Notes under the pieces: model-generated
Databases searched by the model: none
Told to the model about the DNA's origin: nothing
What the model saw: only the letters and a program-made list of their open reading frames with translations
Shown here: piece by piece, positions 1 through 4,723 of the stretch
Numbering within the stretch: position 1 is the stretch's first letter
Layout: every line of letters begins with the position of its first letter
Program-made: the position numbers and the translations under genes
Assembly (NCBI GenBank): GCA_947629595.1
Contig: CANREI010000060.1
Coordinates: 1 to 7,382 of the forward strand
Reading direction: 5' to 3'
Source: an uncultured Alphaproteobacteria bacterium
Lineage (GTDB): Bacteria; Pseudomonadota; Alphaproteobacteria; CAAHEQ01; UBA3637
DNA: 7,382 bases

Positions 1-152
1 AAATTGTTGAAGTTGAAGCCGATGCACCGGTTGCCGATAAGGAAAAACCGGCTAAAAAAGCTGAAAAAGAAGCAAAAGCTGAAAAAACAGCGGAAGAAAA
101 GCCGGCAAAGAAAGCGCCGCGCAAAGCTGCTGCGAAAAAAGCCGATAAATAG
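1..152 (+). CDS. C-terminal tail of a Lys/Ala/Glu-rich protein (partial, 5' end outside window)
   Basis: Reading from base 3 there are 49 sense codons ending in TAG at 150-152. The peptide begins IVEVEADAPVADKEK and continues as a tail of Lys, Ala, Glu and Pro, ending KKAPRKAAAKKADK. The frame is chosen because its codons look like those of the neighbouring genes and because an intrinsic terminator follows 24 bp after the stop. The other open frame across this stretch reads as an implausible Lys/Arg/Leu string. Basic low-complexity tails of this kind are common on alphaproteobacterial ribosomal proteins. A ribosomal protein that closes an operon, such as L17, would fit the terminator placement. 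That is a guess from composition, because no folded domain lies inside the window. Other nucleic-acid-binding proteins with basic tails are equally possible. Confidence 0.6.
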   Translation, partial: IVEVEADAPVADKEKPAKKAEKEAKAEKTAEEKPAKKAPRKAAAKKADK

Positions 153-176
153 GCTTATTTCAAGTTTAAGGCAACA

Positions 177-212
177 AAAAAAGGGCAGAAAGTTGAGTTT
201 CTGCTCTTTTTT
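177..212 (+). terminator. Intrinsic terminator after the partial gene
   Basis: The left arm AAAAAAGGGCAGAAA (177-191) pairs with TTTCTGCTCTTTTTT (198-212) over 15 bp with one G-U pair and a 6-base loop. The right arm ends in a T run. The A run on the left arm means the hairpin may also work for the minus strand. It sits between the stop codon at 152 and the next promoter at 230, so it isolates the two transcription units. Confidence 0.85.
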
Positions 213-229
213 GGTGTTATAAAAAATGT

Positions 230-258
230 TTGCATAAAAGGTTTTTTGAGTGTATAAT
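230..258 (+). promoter_or_regulatory. Predicted sigma70-type promoter of the 296-1051 gene
   Basis: A perfect -10 box TATAAT (253-258) lies 17 bp downstream of TTGCAT (230-235), which matches only the TTG of the -35 consensus. The expected transcript start near 265 leaves a leader of about 30 nt before the ATG. The pilin promoter on the other strand uses the same -35 hexamer and spacing. Confidence 0.65.
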
Positions 259-295
259 AGAATTGTTGTTTTGTAAATCTTTGTAGGAGAAAAAT

Positions 296-1051
296 ATGAG
301 TGAAAATAATACAGCGTCAAGCGGAAATTTTTATGCGAGCAGTCGTGAAATAAGAAAATCATTTGATGAATTTAAGGAGAGGAAAGAATTTCTTGAGAAT
401 GTGAACAAAAGGTTTGAGACAGTGGAAGAAATCAATAATATAATAACAAAAAGCGTAAAAGATTCCGGTAAAATCGGGTCAGAAACACTCCCAAAAGATG
501 AGGAAATAACACCGGCCATTAAGGCCGCAACCGGTCAATCCGGGTTAGGAACACTCAAAAAAGATACCGAGAAAGATGAATACCTTGAACAATTAAAAGA
601 AGAAGCCCGAAAACTGCATGAAGAAGCGCACAAAATCTATGCAGAGTATAAAAAAATGGATAAAGGCAGCGCAAGTGATGAATTTACGGTAATGGTTGAA
701 AAATTCAGGGCAAGAATTAAAAAGGCTCTTGAACACCTCGATAAATTTGAAGAAGCATTAAATATTGACAGAGCCATTCAAAACTATGGACGACAAAGTT
801 CTCCTGATAATAAGAATACAAACATTGCAGGTAGCGGTCCGGTGAGTTTGCGTGAAACAGAACAAGCACTGAATAAAGGTAATGAACCGAGCTCAAACAA
901 TGAAACGCGTATTTCCGGGTCGTCTGTTGCCCCTTATGGTGCCGATAATACCGCAAGCGGGAATAATACGTTAAAAGCCAATGCACAGCCTGTTCCGAAT
1001 ACGAATGAGTCATCGAGAAGGGAACAAATTTCAAATAACGGAAGAGAATAA
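296..1051 (+). CDS. Hypothetical 251-residue soluble protein with helical segments and a disordered tail
   Basis: I do not recognise this protein. The start ATG at 296 is supported by AGGAGA (285-290) five bases upstream. It has no signal peptide, no membrane segment, and no Cys or Trp. Two highly charged stretches, about residues 17-58 and 89-163, have the Lys/Glu pattern of long amphipathic or coiled-coil helices (for example LEQLKEEARKLHEEAHKI). They are separated by a Gly/Thr/Pro-containing linker. Residues 164-251 are rich in Asn, Ser, Gly and Thr and are probably disordered. The gene is a monocistronic unit with its own promoter and terminator, so neighbours give little functional hint. 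A secreted effector, a cytoplasmic structural protein or an adaptor are all possible. Nothing in the sequence chooses between them, but the clean signals and long frame make it a real gene. Confidence 0.85.
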   Translation: MSENNTASSGNFYASSREIRKSFDEFKERKEFLENVNKRFETVEEINNIITKSVKDSGKIGSETLPKDEEITPAIKAATGQSGLGTLKKDTEKDEYLEQLKEEARKLHEEAHKIYAEYKKMDKGSASDEFTVMVEKFRARIKKALEHLDKFEEALNIDRAIQNYGRQSSPDNKNTNIAGSGPVSLRETEQALNKGNEPSSNNETRISGSSVAPYGADNTASGNNTLKANAQPVPNTNESSRREQISNNGRE

Positions 1052-1064
1052 AGCTTATTAACTC

Positions 1065-1102
1065 AAAAAAAGTCGGTTACCGTTTCGGCAGCCGATTTTT
1101 TT
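1065..1102 (+). terminator. Terminator of the hypothetical gene, probably bidirectional
   Basis: TCGGTTACCG (1073-1082) pairs with CGGCAGCCGA (1086-1095) around a TTT loop, with one T-G pair and one A-C mismatch. The hairpin is flanked by seven A on the left (1065-1071) and seven T on the right (1096-1102). It starts 14 bp after the stop of the 296-1051 gene. The A/T symmetry means it can also stop minus-strand transcripts arriving from the pilin gene. Confidence 0.8.
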
Positions 1103-1144
1103 ATATGGAAAAGCCAAAAACAATGAAATAAAAAAGCCGAAAAG

Positions 1145-1178
1145 CAGGCTGTTATTTTTTAAACAGCCTGTTTTTTTT
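1145..1178 (-). terminator. Second hairpin terminator between the convergent genes
   Basis: CAGGCTGTT (1145-1153) pairs perfectly with AACAGCCTG (1162-1170) around an 8-base A/T loop. On the plus strand eight T follow (1171-1178). On the minus strand the hairpin is followed by CTTTTCGGCTTTTTT. It lies about 35 bp beyond the pilin stop, so it is assigned to that gene, but it is equally able to act as a backup terminator for the plus-strand gene. Confidence 0.7.
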
Positions 1179-1192
1179 AAGTGTTATAAAAG

Positions 1193-1212
1193 TTTTTTGA
1201 GGGGGCAATTTT
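1193..1212 (+). repeat. Inverted copy of the motif found upstream of the pilin promoter
   Basis: TTTTTTGAGGGGGCAATTTT sits directly next to the pilin stop codon. Its reverse complement, lacking two of the five G, occurs at 2761-2777 just upstream of the pilin promoter (AAAATTGCCCTCAAAAA). The two copies therefore bracket the pilin gene in inverted orientation. Whether this has a function is unknown. Confidence 0.5.
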
Positions 1213-2688
1213 CTATTCATCACCCAACACCAGCCAAGCGGCGGCATCGTTTGTTAATTTGTCAAGATAGCCTGAACCACCCCAACTCATCCAGTGATTA
1301 CCGTCATAAACCGTTAAATGCCCGAACTCTCCGACATTTAAAGAGCCCAAAAGAGAATCAGGTACATAACCGGAACAAGATTGTCCGATACAACGTATCA
1401 CTCCTCTATGCGGTACTTTATTACAATTATTATCAGGCTCATCTAAAGTCGGTTCTGTTGATGATATGTGTGACAATTCTTCGTTCACATAAAATCGTAT
1501 ATAATCATCGAATGTTCCATGCGCCCAAACTTCGTAAGAGTGACTGTAAGGACCAAAATGTTGCGGTGTTATTTTTTGGCAGTTTTTAATGTGATCTAAC
1601 CCCGTGTACAAAAAAAAGGGTGCTATTGTTTGAATTTGAATTACGCAAGCTTTTCTGACGGTATCATTCTGACTTCCGTCAGGACACGGTTCACACGTGT
1701 GTGTGGCCTTGTGACAATGCGGATCTTTTCCTTTTGCTGCACATTGCGCGTTCGTTTCGCATTCAATACATGTGTTTGTTATTGTATCACACAACGGTTT
1801 TTCGGGATTTTTACAATCGGCAGACGATAAACATTCCACACATTGTGTATCCGCCCATACGGATTTACTTGAATCAATTTCCGCACAGCTTTTGCAGGTA
1901 TGGCTTATCTCATCGCATTGCGGAGTTTCAGGTTTACCGGTGCAGTTTTCATACGTTAAACATTCCACACATTTTGAGGATTCATCTCTAATTTCTCCAT
2001 TGGCACAATAATCGCACTTGTTTTCAATGCAAATACCGCCATTTCCTTGCGTGCAATCTTCTTTTTGCGTGCATTCTACACAAACATGCCGTGACAGATC
2101 ACAAACCGGTGTGTTTTCCAATTCTTTACAATCATCATCTCTTTCACAATGTGTTAAATCTGAGACGGTTTCCCCCGAAAACACGGCATATAAATCATTT
2201 TCTCCCTCTTGACAAGTGCCTCCTTCCTCATATTCCGAATTGTTTACAGAAAAGGCAATTAAATTATCCATGCCGTTAATGAGGCGTATGAGCGGTTGAC
2301 ATACGCCGTCCGGAATTTTCGGTAATTCAATAAAATAAGCATTTGCAATTTGGCATGAAACGGTTTCATTGGAAATAAGATCATTTTCATCAACATATTT
2401 ACACCCGAAAGCGGTTTCGTAACCGTTAAAATTGATTTTATGCGCATCGTAAGGGCTGCCGAGGGTTAAATTTTCCGTCCCTTGGGCAATTTTTATCTGT
2501 GCATCGGTGCGCATCATATTCATCTCATGCGCAATTTGTGACGCCTGATAATGATTCATTGCTAATTTATATCCCACAATCCCACCGATGGATAAAACGG
2601 CAATAACAGCCAACACCCCCAGCATTTCAATCATTGAACGCCCGTCTTGTGCTTGATTTTGAACTTGTTTTTTTGATTGTTTTGTCAT
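1213..2688 (-). CDS. Type IV prepilin-like protein with cysteine-rich repeats
   Basis: The product (491 aa) has a prepilin-type N-terminus. A 16-residue basic leader ends in Gly16 and is followed by RSMIEMLGVLAVIAVLSIGGI. Gly at -1 and Glu at +5 are the prepilin peptidase hallmarks; Arg at +1 is unusual. The mature protein would be anchored by this hydrophobic helix and exposed outside the inner membrane. Residues about 40-175 form a pilin-like region with four Cys. Residues 181-348 hold 26 Cys in five repeats of the pattern Cx5Cx7-8Cx4-6CxxC, often with (V/I)EC. Residues 349-491 form a Trp/Tyr/Gly-containing domain I do not recognise. The ATG at 2688 is preferred because GGGAG lies 7 nt upstream, and that Shine-Dalgarno falls inside the frame if the in-frame GTG at 2706 is used. 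At roughly three times normal pilin length, it is more likely a minor or tip pilin, adhesin or surface sensor than a major subunit. Confidence 0.85.
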   Translation of the reverse strand: MTKQSKKQVQNQAQDGRSMIEMLGVLAVIAVLSIGGIVGYKLAMNHYQASQIAHEMNMMRTDAQIKIAQGTENLTLGSPYDAHKINFNGYETAFGCKYVDENDLISNETVSCQIANAYFIELPKIPDGVCQPLIRLINGMDNLIAFSVNNSEYEEGGTCQEGENDLYAVFSGETVSDLTHCERDDDCKELENTPVCDLSRHVCVECTQKEDCTQGNGGICIENKCDYCANGEIRDESSKCVECLTYENCTGKPETPQCDEISHTCKSCAEIDSSKSVWADTQCVECLSSADCKNPEKPLCDTITNTCIECETNAQCAAKGKDPHCHKATHTCEPCPDGSQNDTVRKACVIQIQTIAPFFLYTGLDHIKNCQKITPQHFGPYSHSYEVWAHGTFDDYIRFYVNEELSHISSTEPTLDEPDNNCNKVPHRGVIRCIGQSCSGYVPDSLLGSLNVGEFGHLTVYDGNHWMSWGGSGYLDKLTNDAAAWLVLGDE

Positions 2689-2715
2689 TTTCCGACTCCC
2701 TTTCACTCTACGAAT

Positions 2716-2744
2716 AGCATAAATTAAACGTACCTTTAATGCAA
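2716..2744 (-). promoter_or_regulatory. Predicted promoter of the prepilin-like gene
   Basis: On the minus strand TTGCAT (2744-2739) is followed after 17 bp by TATGCT (2721-2716). The -10 box matches four of six consensus bases and the -35 box matches TTG. The expected transcript start near 2709 gives a leader of about 20 nt, just containing the GGGAG ribosome binding site (2700-2696). Such a short leader also argues against the GTG at 2706 as the start. Confidence 0.55.
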
Positions 2745-2759
2745 CGCGGATTCAGGGGT

Positions 2760-2799
2760 AAAAATTGCCCTCAAAAAGCCAAAAATGACCCTTCAAAAA
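2760..2799 (-). promoter_or_regulatory. Two direct repeats upstream of the pilin promoter, possible activator sites
   Basis: AAAAATTGCCCTCAAAAA (2760-2777) and AAAAATGACCCTTCAAAAA (2781-2799) are similar sequences starting 21 bp apart, two helical turns. Relative to the predicted pilin transcript start they lie at about -51 to -90, just upstream of the weak -35 box. That is a usual location for activator binding. The function is inferred from position and spacing only. A-tract-flanked sequence could also arise from local duplication. Confidence 0.35.
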
Positions 2800-2851
2800 C
2801 AGTCGAAAAATCAATTATTTTTGCTTAAATTAAAAATTTTTTCAAAATTTT

Positions 2852-2897
2852 AAAAAAAAGTGTTGCAAAAATCGTACGTTTTTTTTGTGCAACGCTT
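2852..2897 (-). terminator. Minus-strand intrinsic terminator between the hairpin array and the pilin promoter
   Basis: AAGTGTTGCA (2858-2867) pairs with TGCAACGCTT (2888-2897) over 10 bp with one T-G pair. The stem extends by four A-T pairs past a bulged G. Read on the minus strand, the hairpin is followed by a run of T (complement of 2852-2859). On the plus strand it is followed by CCCAAAATAA, so it is oriented to stop minus-strand transcription coming from the array at 2920-3389 before it reaches the pilin promoter. Confidence 0.65.
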
Positions 2898-2919
2898 CCC
2901 AAAATAAACCGCTCACTTT

Positions 2920-2981
2920 CTCCCTATCGGCCCATAGCGGAGCGGCTTAAATTTTGCCGCTCCGCACCCGCCGATAGAGGG
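2920..2981. repeat. Nested hairpin module A (first of five)
   Basis: The outer arms CTCCCTATCGGC (2920-2931) and GCCGATAGAGGG (2970-2981) pair with one wobble and one mismatch. They can be extended by ACTTT/AAAGT. The inner arms GGAGCGGC (2939-2946) and GCCGCTCC (2956-2963) pair perfectly around a 9-base loop. The unpaired left segment is CCATAGC, shared with module D. The right segment GCACCC departs from the ACTTTCC of the others. Strand is not assignable from the fold. Confidence 0.75.
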
Positions 2982-3022
2982 GAAAAAGTTTACAGCAAAC
3001 TTATTGTTTTGCACCGAATCGA

Positions 3023-3085
3023 CTTATTTTCGGCCCACCGCGCCGGCTCACACTTCGCGAGCCGGCACTTTCCGCCGAAAATAAG
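3023..3085. repeat. Nested hairpin module B (second of five)
   Basis: This is the best-formed copy. The outer arms CTTATTTTCGGC (3023-3034) and GCCGAAAATAAG (3074-3085) pair perfectly over 12 bp. The inner arms GCCGGCTC (3042-3049) and GAGCCGGC (3059-3066) pair perfectly over 8 bp, with loop ACACTTCGC. The two stems are joined by a symmetric internal loop, CCACCGC on the left and ACTTTCC on the right. The spacer from module A is 41 bp. Confidence 0.85.
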
Positions 3086-3128
3086 AAAGGAGAGTTATCA
3101 CCTGCGAATGGGAAAAAAGTAAAATCAG

Positions 3129-3191
3129 CTTTAATTCTCCCACCGCGTCGGCTCGCACTTCGCGCGCCGCCACTTTCCGCCGAAAATTAAG
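3129..3191. repeat. Nested hairpin module C (third of five, degenerate)
   Basis: The copy keeps the conserved unpaired segments CACCGC (3141-3146) and ACTTTCC (3172-3178) and the GCACTTCGC loop. The inner arms GTCGGCTC (3147-3154) and GCGCCGCC (3164-3171) have two mismatches. The outer arms CTTTAATTCTC and GCCGAAAATTAAG pair imperfectly. It appears to be a decaying member of the family. The spacer from module B is 43 bp. Confidence 0.7.
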
Positions 3192-3233
3192 AAACAAAGC
3201 GATAATCTTTTACCTTTCACCCTACCGAATTGC

Positions 3234-3294
3234 CTCATTCTCGGCCCATAGCGGAACGTCACAATTGCGACGTCCCACTTCCGCCGAGAATGAG
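3234..3294. repeat. Nested hairpin module D (fourth of five)
   Basis: The outer arms CTCATTCTCGGC (3234-3245) and GCCGAGAATGAG (3283-3294) pair perfectly over 12 bp. They differ from module B at two positions on each side, both compensating T-A to C-G changes. The inner arms GGAACGTC (3253-3260) and GACGTCCC (3269-3276) pair with one A-C mismatch around an 8-base loop. The unpaired segments are CCATAGC and ACTTCC. The spacer from module C is 42 bp. Confidence 0.8.
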
Positions 3295-3326
3295 AGATAG
3301 AGACATAATTTCCGTTTCCAGCCCTT

Positions 3327-3389
3327 CTTAATTTTCACTCCACCGCGTCGGCTTACGTTTCACAAGCCGATACTTCCCCCCGAAAATAG
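3327..3389. repeat. Nested hairpin module E (fifth of five)
   Basis: The inner arms GTCGGCTT (3347-3354) and AAGCCGAT (3364-3371) pair over 8 bp with one G-T pair, around loop ACGTTTCAC. Compared with module B, two positions have changed on both sides, keeping the pairing. The left segment CCACCGC (3340-3346) and right segment ACTTCC (3372-3377) are conserved. The outer stem is weak: only ATTTTC/GAAAAT and a few neighbours pair. The spacer from module D is 32 bp, shorter than the others. Confidence 0.7.
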
Positions 3390-3521
3390 CAGAAAAATAA
3401 ATTTCCTGCTTTAAAAAGGCATGATTCGAATAACGGATTTTATAAATACTTTCCCCCATAAACGATTATGACCCTTAAAGCATTAAAAAATGAAGCATAC
3501 TTTTGATTTTGCGCTCGTTTC
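3390..3521. other. Intergenic stretch between the hairpin array and the efflux promoter
   Basis: No coding frame is visible. A small imperfect stem (AGCAGAAA at 3388-3395 with TTTCCTGCT at 3402-3410) follows module E. The rest is A+T-rich. A weak minus-strand promoter candidate (TTCATT complementary to 3489-3494, 18 bp, CATAAT complementary to 3465-3470) could drive transcription through the array. It is too degenerate to list as a promoter. Confidence 0.4.
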
Positions 3522-3550
3522 TTGACACTTTTCATTCAGCTTCTTATGTC
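3522..3550 (+). promoter_or_regulatory. Predicted promoter of the efflux operon
   Basis: A perfect -35 box TTGACA (3522-3527) is followed after 17 bp by TATGTC (3545-3550), a weak -10 matching only TAT. The start codon at 3581 lies about 25 nt after the expected transcript start. No clear palindromic operator is seen around it, and no regulator gene is adjacent. Confidence 0.55.
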
Positions 3551-3580
3551 TATAAAAAATAAGTTTTTTGCGGGGGATAA

Positions 3581-4723
3581 ATGACAAAAGAGCGTGTTAT
3601 CTTTATTTTAATTATATTGATTTTGCTGATTTTTATCGGCTTTTTGACTTATCGACAATTTTACGATCAAAAAGAAATCACGTCCCCCGTTGCGCGCGAT
3701 AACATACCCGCTTATGCCGGTACTGTCGTTCAAGAGGAAAATATAACACTCACGCAAACATTTATCGGAACGGTGGCTCCCGTTCATACGGTTGATGTGT
3801 TGCCTTTTATCAGCGGATTTATTGATCAGGTGTTTGTGAAAGGCGGTGAAAGCGTTCAAACGGGTGATGAGCTGTTTATGTTGCAACAGCGGCAATATTC
3901 AGCCCAAAAGGAAGCTGCGGCGGCGAATGTGCAATCGGCCGAAGCAACGCTTAAAAATGCCGAGATTTATTTAAACAGAATTAAAAAAACAAAATCGGAA
4001 GCCGTTTCGCAAACGGAATTGGATAATGCGCAAACGTCTTATTTGTCGGCCGAAGCGCAACTCAAAGCCGAAAAAGCCAATCTGGCGATTGCCGAAGTGA
4101 ATTATGATTATACCGTGATTAAGGCGCCCATTGACGGCATTGTGGGCAATGTTGCCATAACCAAAGGCAATTATGTTACGCCCTCCGGGCAGCCGTTGGC
4201 GCGCATTATTCAGCAAACGCCCATGCGCGTTCAGTTTTCCATGAGCAATAAAGAATATTTGCAAACCAAAACGGCAGATAAACCGTTGTTTGAGGGCTGG
4301 ATAATTAAAATTAAAACCGCCGACGGTCAAATTTACCCGCAAACGGGAACGTTTCAATATATTGATAATATGGTGGCGGGGCAAACCTCGGGCATAACGG
4401 TTTATGTTGATTTTCCCAATCCGAACGGCGTGTTAATGGCCAATGCTTATGTGGAAGTTTTGCTTGAAAAGAAAATAACAGGCATTCTTCTGAACAAAAA
4501 TCAGGTGCATTTAACGGAAAACGGCGCTTATGTGACGGTGATTCGAAACAATAAAATCGAACGGCAAAATGTGGCGCTCGGGGGAAGTGTCGGGCAAAAT
4601 TATGTGATTGAAAAAGGGTTAAATGTCGGCGATTTTGTTTTAAAAGGCACCATTTCCGATTCGCTTTTGAATACGCCCGCAAAACCCATGATAAATAACC
4701 AAAATGAAAAGGCGGGCGCATGA
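3581..4723 (+). CDS. RND efflux periplasmic adaptor subunit (AcrA/MexA, HlyD-type membrane fusion protein)
   Basis: This adaptor should link the inner-membrane RND pump encoded next to it with an outer-membrane channel. Its 380 residues are the usual family length. Residues 6-23 are a hydrophobic N-terminal anchor with no lipobox Cys, so it is probably held by an uncleaved membrane segment rather than a lipid. The two lipoyl half-motifs are VDVLPFISGFIDQVFVKGGE (71-90) and TVIKAPIDGIVGNV (178-191), with an Ala/Glu/Lys-rich alpha-hairpin between them (about 105-172). Beta-barrel and membrane-proximal domains follow to the C-terminus. The ATG at 3581 follows a purine tract GGGGG (3572-3576) at a short 4-nt spacing. 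The stop overlaps the transporter start as ATGA, so the two are cotranscribed and probably translationally coupled. The family is secure; the gene name and substrates are not determinable. Confidence 0.93.
   Translation: MTKERVIFILIILILLIFIGFLTYRQFYDQKEITSPVARDNIPAYAGTVVQEENITLTQTFIGTVAPVHTVDVLPFISGFIDQVFVKGGESVQTGDELFMLQQRQYSAQKEAAAANVQSAEATLKNAEIYLNRIKKTKSEAVSQTELDNAQTSYLSAEAQLKAEKANLAIAEVNYDYTVIKAPIDGIVGNVAITKGNYVTPSGQPLARIIQQTPMRVQFSMSNKEYLQTKTADKPLFEGWIIKIKTADGQIYPQTGTFQYIDNMVAGQTSGITVYVDFPNPNGVLMANAYVEVLLEKKITGILLNKNQVHLTENGAYVTVIRNNKIERQNVALGGSVGQNYVIEKGLNVGDFVLKGTISDSLLNTPAKPMINNQNEKAGA

Noticed and set aside
4..222. 72-codon Lys/Arg-rich frame at the left edge
   Set aside because: It is an out-of-frame reading of the Lys/Ala/Glu tail ending at 152, and it runs through the terminator hairpin at 177-212.
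1630..2279. Several plus-strand open frames inside the pilin gene
   Set aside because: They lie opposite the Cys-rich repeat region, overlap each other, have no ribosome binding sites, and owe their length to the codon pattern of the real minus-strand gene.
2686..2706. Upstream GTG start for the prepilin-like gene, adding six residues
   Set aside because: The added codons contain the GGGAG that serves as ribosome binding site for the ATG at 2688, and the GTG has no Shine-Dalgarno of its own and lies almost at the predicted transcript start.
3108..3122. Very short reading frame MGKK after an AAGGAG-like sequence between modules B and C
   Set aside because: Only four codons with overly long spacing from the purine tract; no support beyond chance.
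2920..3389. CRISPR array, because repeats alternate with spacers of similar length
   Set aside because: The repeats are 61-63 bp, differ strongly in sequence between copies and have nested stems. CRISPR repeats are shorter and nearly identical, and no cas gene is present.
2920..3389. Integron attC sites, because they are imperfect palindromes with internal unpaired bases
   Set aside because: The ends lack the RYYYAAC/GTTRRRY core sites, the intervals of 32-43 bp are too short for cassettes, and no integrase gene is in the window.
3971..4721. Minus-strand frames of about 136 codons within the adaptor gene
   Set aside because: They are antisense to a clearly identified adaptor, and their composition is the reverse reading of its codons.
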